The notes under the pieces are model-generated. The model made no database searches. It saw nothing but the letters and a program-made list of their open reading frames with translations, and was not told where the DNA came from. A stretch of 47,698 nt of DNA from Candidatus Gallimonas faecavium. GTDB taxonomy: Bacteria; Bacillota; Clostridia; Christensenellales; Borkfalkiaceae. A program made the position numbers and the translations under genes. Within the stretch, counting starts at the first letter, position 1. Each line of letters begins with the position of its first letter. This document shows, in pieces, positions 19,179-27,958 of this stretch. The stretch spans positions 1 through 47,698 of the forward strand of contig CAJFMF010000002.1 in the NCBI GenBank assembly GCA_904391375.1, given 5' to 3'.

Positions 19179-20507
19179 ATGATACACACAAGAGATACGT
19201 TGTTTGTCAATGAAAAAGGACATCTTACAATCGGCGGTGCCGACTGTGTGGATTTGGCCGAGCAATTCGGTACGCCGCTCTATGTCTTCGATGAGCGCTA
19301 TATCCGACGCATGATGCGGATTTATCAGGATACCATCAATGCGGAGTATGACGGACACGGACTCGTACTCTATGCCTCCAAGGCATTTTCCTGCGAAGCG
19401 ATCTACGCCATTGCGCGCCAGGAAGGGATCGGCGTCGATGTCGTATCGGGCGGTGAACTCTATACGGCAAAGAAGGCGGGATTTCCCGCTGAGAAAATCA
19501 CGATGCACGGCAATAATAAGCTCCCGCATGAGATCAGCGAGGCGCTTTCATGTGGTGTCGGCATGATCGTCGTCGATGCGCATTCGGAAGCCGATCTCAT
19601 CGAGGCTGAGGCGAAAAAACGCGGGATAATACAGGATGTGATGATCCGCATCAATCCGGGCGTCGAAGCGCATACGCATGCCTATGTACAGACGGCAACC
19701 CCCGATTCCAAATTCGGGTTCTCGGTCGCAAACGGTGCCGCAGAGGAGATGACCGGTTATGTCCTCTCAAAGCCGCATCTTCGGCTCAGAGGATACCATT
19801 GTCATATTGGATCGCAGATCTTTGAAAAGCAATCCTTTGTGTTTGCCGTGCAGAAAAATCTCGCGTTTATGGCCGAGATGAAGACAAAGCTCGGGTTTGA
19901 AGCCGATTCGCTCAATATGGGCGGAGGTTTCGGGATCTGGTATGCCGAAGGCGACGCCATGATCGACGTCGAGGGATATGCAGACTATCTCAAAGCACTG
20001 CTGTCCACCATCAAAGAAGGCTGTAAGACGCTCGGGTTGCGTCTCCCGTTTGTCTATCTGGAGCCGGGGCGTTCGATTGTCGGGGAAGCGGGGATCACGC
20101 TCTATACCGTCGGGGCAATCAAGGAAATCCCGGGTATCCGCAAATACGTCGCCATCGACGGCGGCATGTTTGACAATCCGCGCTACGCGCTCTATCAGAG
20201 CAAATACACGGCGGTATTGGCCAATCGTGCGGCAGAGGAGCCGACGGAACTGGTAAGCATTGCAGGAAAGTGCTGTGAAAGCGGCGACCTGATCGGAACG
20301 GATTTCAACTTGCCTGCCGCCGGAACGGGGGACATTCTTGCCGTTCTTTCGACGGGCGCGTATAATTACTCCATGGCTTCCAACTATAATCGGAACTTTA
20401 TTCCGCCTGCGGTTCTTGTCAAGGACGGGAAGGCCGACTATATCGTCCGTCCGCAGTCCTATGAAGATCTCGTCCGCAATGACGTGATTCCCGATCGACT
20501 CAAATAA
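19179..20507 (+). CDS. lysA: Diaminopimelate decarboxylase
   Basis: YASKAFSC, GVDVVSGGELYTA, HCHIGSQI, LNMGGGFGI, EPGRSIVGEAG, GKCCESGD. Confidence 0.97.
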   Translation: MIHTRDTLFVNEKGHLTIGGADCVDLAEQFGTPLYVFDERYIRRMMRIYQDTINAEYDGHGLVLYASKAFSCEAIYAIARQEGIGVDVVSGGELYTAKKAGFPAEKITMHGNNKLPHEISEALSCGVGMIVVDAHSEADLIEAEAKKRGIIQDVMIRINPGVEAHTHAYVQTATPDSKFGFSVANGAAEEMTGYVLSKPHLRLRGYHCHIGSQIFEKQSFVFAVQKNLAFMAEMKTKLGFEADSLNMGGGFGIWYAEGDAMIDVEGYADYLKALLSTIKEGCKTLGLRLPFVYLEPGRSIVGEAGITLYTVGAIKEIPGIRKYVAIDGGMFDNPRYALYQSKYTAVLANRAAEEPTELVSIAGKCCESGDLIGTDFNLPAAGTGDILAVLSTGAYNYSMASNYNRNFIPPAVLVKDGKADYIVRPQSYEDLVRNDVIPDRLK

Positions 20508-20521
20508 TAGAAGCCAAACCC

Positions 20522-20550
20522 TTGCTATTTGGCGGGAAATTCGATATAAT
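20522..20550 (+). promoter_or_regulatory. Sigma-A promoter of M50 protease-scpAB
   Basis: TTGCTA (20522-20527), 17 nt, TATAAT (20545-20550). Confidence 0.78.
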
Positions 20551-20559
20551 AGGGGCATT

Positions 20560-21246
20560 ATGGCGGAATACATCATCTATTTGTTCGCAAGCTTATGCGC
20601 TGTCACGATCGTGCTCACGCTGCACGAGTTTGCGCACGCCTTTGTCGCCTACAAATGCGGCGATCCGACGCCCAAATGGAGCGGGCGTCTCTCGCTCAAT
20701 CCGCTTCGGCACTTTGATATCATCGGCCTTGTGAGCTTTACGCTTGTCGGATTCGGCTGGGCGAAGCCGGTTGCGATCAATCCGGAGAATTTCCGCAAAT
20801 ACCGCCTCGGGCTCGGCCTGACGGCATGCGCGGGAGTCGCAATCAATTATCTGACTGCCTTGTTGTTCTATCCGCTCTACCTGGCCGTTACGTTCTATAT
20901 GCCGTCCGTTCCCTTTGTGACGTCATTTATCGGAACCTTTCTCTGGCTGATCTTTGCGTACAGCCTCAATTTCTTTGTGTTCAATCTTCTGCCGCTCTTC
21001 CCTCTGGACGGATTTCGCATCCTGGATGCCGTAAACCGCAGGCGGGGCAGAGTTTTCCGCTTTTTGCGCAACAACGGACAGTTTATTTTGTATGCGCTCA
21101 TTCTGGAAAGTTTTATCTGTCGGCTTCTGGTGCAAGTCGGGATCGCGCAGATGGGATGGTTTGATATTCTCGGCTGGTTCATGCAATTCGCGACGCAAAT
21201 CCTCGGCTGGCCGATCAAGGCGCTCTGGGGGCTGATTCCATGGTAG
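20560..21246 (+). CDS. Site-2 protease family (M50) membrane metalloprotease
   Basis: TLHEFAHAFVAYK (HExxH) and FNLLPLFPLDGFRILDAV. Confidence 0.93.
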   Translation: MAEYIIYLFASLCAVTIVLTLHEFAHAFVAYKCGDPTPKWSGRLSLNPLRHFDIIGLVSFTLVGFGWAKPVAINPENFRKYRLGLGLTACAGVAINYLTALLFYPLYLAVTFYMPSVPFVTSFIGTFLWLIFAYSLNFFVFNLLPLFPLDGFRILDAVNRRRGRVFRFLRNNGQFILYALILESFICRLLVQVGIAQMGWFDILGWFMQFATQILGWPIKALWGLIPW

Positions 21247-22058
21247 ATTCGGAAAAAATACAATCCATTCGCGACAAGTTTGAGTCGGCTGTCGACTATA
21301 CGACGGTCCTGAGCAATTTTGAAGGGCCGCTCGATCTGTTGCTGTATCTCATCAACCGCGAGGAAATTGCGATTCAGGACATCTTTGTCTCGCAGGTCAC
21401 GGAACAATTTCTCGAATACATGCAGGGGCTTTCCGCACTTGATGTCGACAAAGTGAGCGAATACCTCAATATTGCGGCGACGATCATCAAGATCAAAGCG
21501 CAATCGCTTGTTCCCAATCTGACAGAGGACCCCGAGCTTGACGCGGAGATCGAGGAGGACAAGGCGCAGCTCATTCGCGCGCTGGAAGAGTACAATCTCA
21601 TCAAAGAGGAGACAAAGAAATTAAAAGAGCTGGAGACGCTCGGCGTTTACTTCAAGGATCCGGATAAAAATGTCGGAGAAGTGCGCACCGTATTCACGCT
21701 TGACAATCTGAACATGGACGAACTGATCCGAGTCTTTTCACAGCTTCTTCTCAAGCGGGAAGAGTCGATGAAAGAGGCGGAGATCCGCGAGATTCCGCGG
21801 GATTCGTTCACGGTCGAACAGAAGATACAGTTTGTGCTTGAAAGCCTGGAAAGCCTCAAAGAAGTCCGATTCGAGGATCTGTTTACACGGGACTTCACGA
21901 AATCGGAGATCGTTACGACCTTTCAGGCAATCCTGGAGCTTCTGAAATATCAGTTCCTGCGCGTAAAGCAGGACGGAATGTTCGGGGAAATCACCATATC
22001 GCTCAATCCCGATCGGGACGAGGAGGCAGAACTTGGAACAATTGACGAATACGATTGA
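21240..22058 (+). CDS. scpA: Segregation and condensation protein A
   Basis: VLSNFEGPLDLLLYLINREEIAIQDIFVSQVTEQFLEYM; followed by scpB. Confidence 0.95.
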   Translation: MVDSEKIQSIRDKFESAVDYTTVLSNFEGPLDLLLYLINREEIAIQDIFVSQVTEQFLEYMQGLSALDVDKVSEYLNIAATIIKIKAQSLVPNLTEDPELDAEIEEDKAQLIRALEEYNLIKEETKKLKELETLGVYFKDPDKNVGEVRTVFTLDNLNMDELIRVFSQLLLKREESMKEAEIREIPRDSFTVEQKIQFVLESLESLKEVRFEDLFTRDFTKSEIVTTFQAILELLKYQFLRVKQDGMFGEITISLNPDRDEEAELGTIDEYD

Positions 22059-22767
22059 GGCAATTCTGTTTGCCTCCGGGAAGGGCGTTCCCATCGCGGA
22101 TATTGCCGAAAAGCTCGAGGTCACGGAGGGCGCCGTTAAAAAGTCGCTCAAAGAGCTTCGGGAGCGCTACGGGGAGGACGGCGGGATCGTCCTTCTCGAA
22201 TTCAATCAGAAGGCACAGCTCGGCTCCAATCCGAAATACAAGGAAGGTGTTGCGGCGGTTCTCAATCCGATCCGCGAAAAAGAACTCACGCGGACCATCC
22301 TTGAGACGGTTGCGATCATCGCATACAAGCAGCCGATCACGCGAACGGAGATCGAACTCCTGCGCGGGGTCAACAGCGACTACGCCGTAAATGCGCTTCT
22401 GGAGCTCAAGCTTATCTACCCGTGCGGCAGAAAAGATGCCGTCGGGCATCCCATTCTGTTTGCCACGACGGATGAATTTCTCAAACGGTTCAAACTGAAC
22501 TCGCTTGCCGATCTCCCCGATTACGACACACTGATGGCGGCAATCACGCGGACAGAAGAGGAGCACGACACCTATCTGTATGCCCGCGACGAATTAAAAG
22601 AAGAGACGGCAGCAGCCGAGCAGAAGCCGTCTGAAGACGCAGCTGCGCCCGATCGGGAAGCAGGGAAGACGGAAGAGGCCGCGCCGCCTTCGGAAGAGGG
22701 AGATGACTATGAAATCCCTGACTTTCTGAAGGGATTGGACGACGCAGACATCGTGAAGATCGATTAA
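22033..22767 (+). CDS. scpB: Segregation and condensation protein B (TTG start)
   Basis: TIEAILFASGKGVPIADIAEKLEV, ETVAIIAYKQPITRTEIELLRGVNSDYAVNALLELKLI; SD GAGGAGG. Confidence 0.95.
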   Translation: MEQLTNTIEAILFASGKGVPIADIAEKLEVTEGAVKKSLKELRERYGEDGGIVLLEFNQKAQLGSNPKYKEGVAAVLNPIREKELTRTILETVAIIAYKQPITRTEIELLRGVNSDYAVNALLELKLIYPCGRKDAVGHPILFATTDEFLKRFKLNSLADLPDYDTLMAAITRTEEEHDTYLYARDELKEETAAAEQKPSEDAAAPDREAGKTEEAAPPSEEGDDYEIPDFLKGLDDADIVKID

Positions 22768-22783
22768 ACTTCATAATTTTTTC

Positions 22784-22819
22784 AAATTCGCCCATATTAC
22801 GGTTATGGGCGAATTTTTT
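22784..22819 (+). terminator. Intrinsic terminator after scpB containing the next gene's start codon
   Basis: AAATTCGCCCATA TTACGGT TATGGGCGAATTT perfect 13-bp stem, T6. Confidence 0.85.
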
Positions 22820-23404
22820 GTGTATTCGTTCTTTTTCGGAACGTTGCTGTTCCTGTTTCCCATCTTTGTGGATGCGGACTTATACCTCGACGCCTACGAA
22901 AACCGCGGATGGTTTTCCATATCGCTCTATCATTGTTTGCGTCTGTTCGGGGGGTATGCGGAAGTGCGCGGCGAAGGCCTTGTATTCCACCTCTCGAAAA
23001 AAAAGGCCGTCATCCTTCCGTATGGAGAAATGTCGAACGCGAAAAAGAAATTTGAAGTCACCAAGGGGTTTCAGCCCGTACGGTTTCATCAGCTTCTCGA
23101 GATCGGAGGGGCAAGGGATGCTCGTTCGGTCGTCTTTGCGGCATTGTTTTCTGCCGTAAGCGGTGCGGCGTATTCCGTCTTGCACGAAAAGTACGAGGCT
23201 TTGTCCTTTCGGAATACGGCGATTTTACATCAAGGCGCCTGTCTGAAGGGAAGCATCCGTATTTCTGCCGCCATGAACATCCTTGTTCTCGGAATGGCAC
23301 TGACAAAGAAAATAATGGAGGATTTTTTGAAATGGATGAAAAAAAGAAAATCGACAGCTTCCTGGAAAAAACTGCAGAAAAGCTTACGGGCATCGTCGAT
23401 GTAA
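22805..23404 (+). CDS. DUF2953 domain protein, one N-terminal TM (sporulation-associated YtfI-like)
   Basis: Hydrophobic N-terminus then DADLYLDAYENRGWFSISLYHCLRLFGGYAEVRGEGLVFHL; directly upstream of ytfJ. Confidence 0.75.
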   Translation: MGEFFVYSFFFGTLLFLFPIFVDADLYLDAYENRGWFSISLYHCLRLFGGYAEVRGEGLVFHLSKKKAVILPYGEMSNAKKKFEVTKGFQPVRFHQLLEIGGARDARSVVFAALFSAVSGAAYSVLHEKYEALSFRNTAILHQGACLKGSIRISAAMNILVLGMALTKKIMEDFLKWMKKRKSTASWKKLQKSLRASSM

Positions 23405-23709
23405 ACACGATCATCGGCAAGCCTGTACAGACGGCAAGCGGCGCGCAGGTGATCCCGTTTACCAAAGTTACGATGGGGTATCTGTCGGGCGGAGGCGAAT
23501 ATGGCGAAGTCAAAAAAATCGATGAAGACGAATGCCTGCCTTTCGCAGGCGGTGCGGGTACGATCGTCAATGTAAAGCCCGCCGGATTTCTCATCGACGA
23601 CGGTCATGAATGCCGCATTGTGCGCGTCACCGACGATGCGCTTGACACGCTGATCGAGAAGGCGGGCGAATGGCTGGGAAAGATCGTGAACAAGGGAGAA
23701 AATGCGTAA
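23332..23709 (+). CDS. ytfJ: GerW/YtfJ family sporulation protein
   Basis: VNTIIGKPVQTASGAQVIPFTKVTMGYLSGGGEYGE, GGAGTIVNVKPAGFLI. Confidence 0.93.
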   Translation: MDEKKKIDSFLEKTAEKLTGIVDVNTIIGKPVQTASGAQVIPFTKVTMGYLSGGGEYGEVKKIDEDECLPFAGGAGTIVNVKPAGFLIDDGHECRIVRVTDDALDTLIEKAGEWLGKIVNKGENA

Positions 23710-24712
23710 ACTCTTTTTGCCTGCAATCCTGTTTGTCCTTCTGATTGCTGTTTGCATCCGTACGTCTGCGCCGTCAAAATCCGCTTTTGCCTTTCAGACG
23801 GGGCAGGCGGAATGCGTCGTGGATGCAAGTTCACTCCGTATTCTGCATGAAAAAAATGCGGAGACACCTCTTCCCAATGCAAGTACGACAAAGATTCTCA
23901 CCGCGATCATCATTCTTGAGGACTGCGACCTCGATGAACGTATTTGCATTCCGAATGAGGCCGCCGGAACGGAGGGCTCGAGCATCTACCTGCACGCGGG
24001 GGACATCTATACGGTGGAAGAACTTCTGTACGGACTCATGCTCCGCTCGGGGAACGACGCCGCCGTGACGCTTGCGTTGCATCACAGCGGCTCGATCGAC
24101 GCGTTTGCCTGTAAAATGAATGAAAAAGCCGCCATGCTCGGTGCGACGGGGAGTCACTTTGTCAATCCGCACGGTCTTCCCGACAAGAGGCACCGCACGA
24201 CGGCACGGGATCTTGCGCTCATTGCGGCCTATGCCATGCAGAACGAGACCTTCCGCACGATCGTGTCGACAAAATACTACGCGCCGCGTCACTGGTATAA
24301 CAAGAATAAGATGCTTGCTTCCTATGAGGGCGCAAACGGGATCAAGACGGGCTTTACGACCGATGCAGGGCGTTGTCTTGTCACGGGAGCCGAACGCGAG
24401 GGAATGCAGCTCGTCTGTGTCGTGCTCAACTGTCCGCAGATGTACGAGCGCACCGCGGAGTTATTGGATCAGAGTTTCGCAGAGTACTCCGTTGCGCGGC
24501 TCACGGATTTTGCTCTCATCCCGCAGGGGGTGGGAGCGTGCACCGCATTCGAGTTCCCGCTTCGGAAGGAGGAAATGGCGCTCGTCCGAACCGAACTCTC
24601 GATTGCCGAACCGCTTCCCAAAAAGAAAGGCGCGATTGCAGGATATATAAAAATTTTTCTCACAAATGACTTGATTTTTTCACAGAATTTGTATATCATG
24701 GAAGAACAATAG
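23702..24712 (+). CDS. D-alanyl-D-alanine carboxypeptidase
   Basis: LPNASTTKILTAII (SxxK), LRSGNDAAV (SxN), GANGIKTGFTTDAGRCLVTGAE (KTG). Confidence 0.93.
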   Translation: MRKLFLPAILFVLLIAVCIRTSAPSKSAFAFQTGQAECVVDASSLRILHEKNAETPLPNASTTKILTAIIILEDCDLDERICIPNEAAGTEGSSIYLHAGDIYTVEELLYGLMLRSGNDAAVTLALHHSGSIDAFACKMNEKAAMLGATGSHFVNPHGLPDKRHRTTARDLALIAAYAMQNETFRTIVSTKYYAPRHWYNKNKMLASYEGANGIKTGFTTDAGRCLVTGAEREGMQLVCVVLNCPQMYERTAELLDQSFAEYSVARLTDFALIPQGVGACTAFEFPLRKEEMALVRTELSIAEPLPKKKGAIAGYIKIFLTNDLIFSQNLYIMEEQ

Positions 24713-24729
24713 AGATTGGGACGGAACTC

Positions 24730-25434
24730 ATGCGAATCAACAAATTTTTGGCAGAACAAGGCGTTGCATCCCGTCGCGGAAGCGATGAAATTATCGCGTC
24801 CGGACGCGTGACGATCAACGGAAAGACGGCAAAAGCGGGGGACGATGTCACAGACGATGATGTCGTCATGCTCGACGGGAAAATCCTTTCCCACAAAGTG
24901 AAATTTGAATATTATCTGCTCAACAAACCCAAGGGATATCTTTGTACCGTGTCGGACGATAAAGGCCGTAAAACCGTCATGGACCTGCTCCCCGACGGTG
25001 CGGGAAGGGTTTTTCCGGTCGGGCGTCTGGACTATGACACGGAGGGAATGCTTCTGCTCACCAACGACGGCGATCTTGCCTATCGTCTGACGGCCCCGCA
25101 GAGCGAAATTTCCAAGACGTATCTCGTTCGGGTGGACGGCAGTATCACCGATGTGCAGTTGAATCGCCTTCGCGCGGGCATTGAAATTGCTCCTGGCGTC
25201 ATGAGCAAAAAATGCAAAGTCACGGTGACGGAGACCAATAAGAAATATACCAAGCTGCGCGTCGTTCTGACCGAAGGAAAAAACCGCGAGATAAGAAAGA
25301 TGTTCGATGCGATCGGGAAGCCCGTTGCATTCCTCAAACGCCAGAAAATCGGCGAACTGACGCTCTCCGGCCTCGATCGCGGCGCCGTTCGCCGCCTGAC
25401 GCAGGAAGAGGTCTTTTATCTGAAAAATCTGTGA
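24730..25434 (+). CDS. rluB: 23S rRNA pseudouridine synthase RluB-like
   Basis: MRINKFLAEQGVASRRGSDEII (S4), VFPVGRLDYDTEGMLLLTNDGDLAYRLTAP, LTEGKNREIRKM. Confidence 0.94.
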   Translation: MRINKFLAEQGVASRRGSDEIIASGRVTINGKTAKAGDDVTDDDVVMLDGKILSHKVKFEYYLLNKPKGYLCTVSDDKGRKTVMDLLPDGAGRVFPVGRLDYDTEGMLLLTNDGDLAYRLTAPQSEISKTYLVRVDGSITDVQLNRLRAGIEIAPGVMSKKCKVTVTETNKKYTKLRVVLTEGKNREIRKMFDAIGKPVAFLKRQKIGELTLSGLDRGAVRRLTQEEVFYLKNL

Positions 25435-25513
25435 TTCCTGAATCAGGCAATTCCTGCAATCAACGAAGAATGGCTGTGCAAGATCAAGGTGAAAACGTAA
25501 ATTGTCTTGTACG

Positions 25514-25542
25514 AAAGCCGCCGAAAAATCGGCGGCTTTTTT
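25514..25542 (+). terminator. Intrinsic terminator after rluB
   Basis: AAGCCGCCGA AAAA TCGGCGGCTTTTTT. Confidence 0.9.
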
Positions 25543-25609
25543 CTGCTTTTTTCCGATGTCACCGCCATTTTTTATGAAGCAGGCGATGCCTGCCGAACAC
25601 AAATTCCGA

Positions 25610-25657
25610 AGGTGACGTGTTCCCAAGACGGGAGCCCAAGTGATATGTTCCCAAAAC
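25610..25657. repeat. Two 20-bp direct repeats, 28-bp period
   Basis: AGGTGACGTGTTCCCAAGAC (25610-25629) and AAGTGATATGTTCCCAAAAC (25638-25657), 16/20 identical. Confidence 0.7.
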
Positions 25658-25710
25658 AGAGCAACAATCCGAGAGCTTTGCTCGGTATCATCTGATTTTC
25701 CTACAATGTA

Positions 25711-25741
25711 AAAAAGAAAACCCTGCGCGGGGCAGGGTTTT
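25711..25741 (-). terminator. Intrinsic terminator of lexA
   Basis: AAAACCCTGC/GCAGGGTTTT stem, minus-strand T run after it. Confidence 0.9.
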
Positions 25742-25784
25742 CAGCAGCTCGTATGTAAAATAGGAAAAATCAAGATATGAAAAA

Positions 25785-26384
25785 TCAGCGGAAGGAGCGC
25801 AAAAGGCCGATGACCTTCCCGAGTATCGTGACGTTGTCAAGGACATAGTCGGTGAGGGAGCTGTTTTCCGGATGGAGGATGAATTTTCCGTCACGACGAA
25901 AGAAGCGCTTGACGGTTGCGCCTTCCTCGATCCCGTCGTCAAACATTGCGACGACGATATCGCCGTTTTCGGCGGAGGACTGTTTGCGCACGACAATCTT
26001 ATCCCCGTTAAAGATCCCTGCTTCGATCATACTGTCTCCCCTGACCGTTAGCAAGAAGAGATCTTCGCCGGAAAATTCGGCCGTAGGAAGGGTATAATAG
26101 CCCTCATAGTTCTCGGCGGCAAGAATGGGCGCACCAGCCGTGACAGTACCGATCAAGGGGACGCGCACCGTATTGGAGCTTGCCAAAGAGACGGCTCTTT
26201 TTTTGCCTGCTGTCTTTTGGAGATAGCCCATTTCCTTCAGGCGGTTGACGTAGTCATACGCCGTTGCGGTTGACTTGATCTGTAATTCCGCACAAATATC
26301 GCGGACAGTAGGGGGAAACCCGTTTTCGTCCGTGTATCGGTTGATGAATTGCAGTACAGCATCCAATTTACGTTTGTCCAGCAT
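25785..26384 (-). CDS. lexA: LexA repressor
   Basis: NGFPPTVRDICAELQIKSTATAYDYVNRL HTH, VTAGAPILA cleavage site, RGDSMIEAGIFNGDKIVV. Confidence 0.97.
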   Translation of the reverse strand: MLDKRKLDAVLQFINRYTDENGFPPTVRDICAELQIKSTATAYDYVNRLKEMGYLQKTAGKKRAVSLASSNTVRVPLIGTVTAGAPILAAENYEGYYTLPTAEFSGEDLFLLTVRGDSMIEAGIFNGDKIVVRKQSSAENGDIVVAMFDDGIEEGATVKRFFRRDGKFILHPENSSLTDYVLDNVTILGKVIGLLRSFR

Positions 26385-26403
26385 GGCAGTTCTCCTTTAT
26401 CCC

Positions 26404-26443
26404 ATTATAGCATATCGGGAGAGAAATTGCAAACATTTGTTCT
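26404..26443 (-). promoter_or_regulatory. lexA promoter with overlapping LexA box
   Basis: Minus strand TTGCAA (26432-26427), 17 nt, TATAAT (26409-26404); CAAACATTTGTTCT at 26430-26443 resembles CGAAC-N4-GTTCG and overlaps the -35. Confidence 0.75.
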
Positions 26444-26473
26444 AAATTTTTCCGAATATTTTTTCGGAAATCC

Positions 26474-26502
26474 TTGCTTTTTGAGCAAAAAAGGACTATA
26501 CT
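26474..26502 (+). promoter_or_regulatory. Sigma-A promoter of Cys-rich small protein
   Basis: TTGCTT (26474-26479), 17 nt, TATACT (26497-26502). Confidence 0.72.
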
Positions 26503-26509
26503 TTACGGT

Positions 26510-26716
26510 ATGGAACGAAAAATGTGTGTTTTGGATGAAACCAAAGAATGCGACGGCTGCCTGGAATGCGAAGTCTGCGACCTTGACCCGAACAAAATCT
26601 GCGATAACTGCGGAAAATGTCTCGACATCAAGGAATTTGCGACCATCCGTATTGACAAAGTCTATACCGATCCCGCGCAATACGAGCGCGACCAAAAGAA
26701 AAAGGGGACGCGTTGA
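26510..26716 (+). CDS. Small Cys-rich protein with repeated CxxC motifs, function unknown
   Basis: MERKMCVLDETKECDGCLECEVCDLDPNKICDNCGKCLDIKEFATIRIDKVYTDP; promoter upstream. Confidence 0.8.
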   Translation: MERKMCVLDETKECDGCLECEVCDLDPNKICDNCGKCLDIKEFATIRIDKVYTDPAQYERDQKKKGTR

Positions 26717-26743
26717 ACGTCCCGTCCTGCAAAGATTTTCGAC

Positions 26744-27958
26744 TCATCGAACAAGAAATTGTTCAAATTTTGCGGCGTGTTCTATGGGAATGACGGCACG
26801 GATATGCGTTCCGTCTTCTTCATATTGAACGTCGTTTTCCGTGACAAATGCGCGTAGAGCTGCATAGACAGCGGCTTGCGCATAGGGGACAAACAAATCG
26901 GCACGCACAAAACGTCCTTGAAGGGCTTCAAAGATTTTTTCCTTCAGAAAGTCTAACCCGCGGCCATATTTGGCAGAGATGCAGATCGCATCTTTTGGGA
27001 AATGGCGGGGATCCGAAACCGCGTCGCATTTGTTCATGACGACGAGATAGGGCGATGAGAACTTCATTCCGTTCAAGGTAGAGAGGGTGGTCTCGAGCTG
27101 CATTTCAAAATCGCCGCCCGCGTCGCACACTATAAGGGCAAGATCGCAATGCAGGGCGCTTTCCAGCGTTGACTTGAAGGCCTCGATGAGGTGATGCGGC
27201 AAATCGCGCAGAAAGCCGACCGTATCCGTTATGAGAAAGTCCATTCCCTCGATCTCGACCTTGCGTGAAGTCGGATCCAACGTGGCAAAGAGGGCGTCTT
27301 TCACAAAGACATCGGAACCCGTGAGCGCATTGAGCAGCGTTGATTTTCCCGTATTCGTATAGCCGACGAGCGCAACCGTGCGTGCGCCGTCTTTTTTTCT
27401 GCGTTCTACCTGAAGGCCGCGCCGTTGTTCCGTCTTGGACAGCTTGTCCTCCAGCGAGCGAATCCGCATGCGAATATGGCGGCGATCGGTCTCCAACTGG
27501 GTTTCGCCCGGGCCGCGGGTTCCGATTCCGCCCCCGAGACGCGAAAGCGCTTCGCCCTTGCCTTTGAGCCGCGGATAGAGATAGCGAAGCTGTGCGAGTT
27601 CGACCTGCAGTTTTCCTTCGCTTGACTCGGCGCGCAGGGCAAATATATCGAGAATGAGCGTTGTGCGGTCAATGACCTTTTTCCCGTCGAGCGCTTCGGA
27701 GAGATTTACCGTCTGAGAAGGGGAGAGATCGCCGTTAAAGAGAACGGTTACATCGAGCCCGTCCAGCCGATCGCGCAGCTCAGCCACCTTTCCTTCGCCG
27801 AGAAAGGTCGCAGGATTGATTTCGCGGATTTTGGCATACAGCGTTCCGGCATAGGCGGCGCCGGCGCTTTCGATGAGAGCAATCGCCTCCAGCCGAAGTG
27901 CCTCGGCCGTATTCTCCTGAAATACGGGCTGTACGATATAGACATTTTCCGAAGTCAT
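26744..27958 (-). CDS. hflX: GTPase HflX
   Basis: LGGGIGTRGPGETQLETDRR, VALVGYTNTGKSTLLNALTG, DTVGFLRDLPHHLIEAFKSTLE. Confidence 0.97.
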   Translation of the reverse strand: MTSENVYIVQPVFQENTAEALRLEAIALIESAGAAYAGTLYAKIREINPATFLGEGKVAELRDRLDGLDVTVLFNGDLSPSQTVNLSEALDGKKVIDRTTLILDIFALRAESSEGKLQVELAQLRYLYPRLKGKGEALSRLGGGIGTRGPGETQLETDRRHIRMRIRSLEDKLSKTEQRRGLQVERRKKDGARTVALVGYTNTGKSTLLNALTGSDVFVKDALFATLDPTSRKVEIEGMDFLITDTVGFLRDLPHHLIEAFKSTLESALHCDLALIVCDAGGDFEMQLETTLSTLNGMKFSSPYLVVMNKCDAVSDPRHFPKDAICISAKYGRGLDFLKEKIFEALQGRFVRADLFVPYAQAAVYAALRAFVTENDVQYEEDGTHIRAVIPIEHAAKFEQFLVR

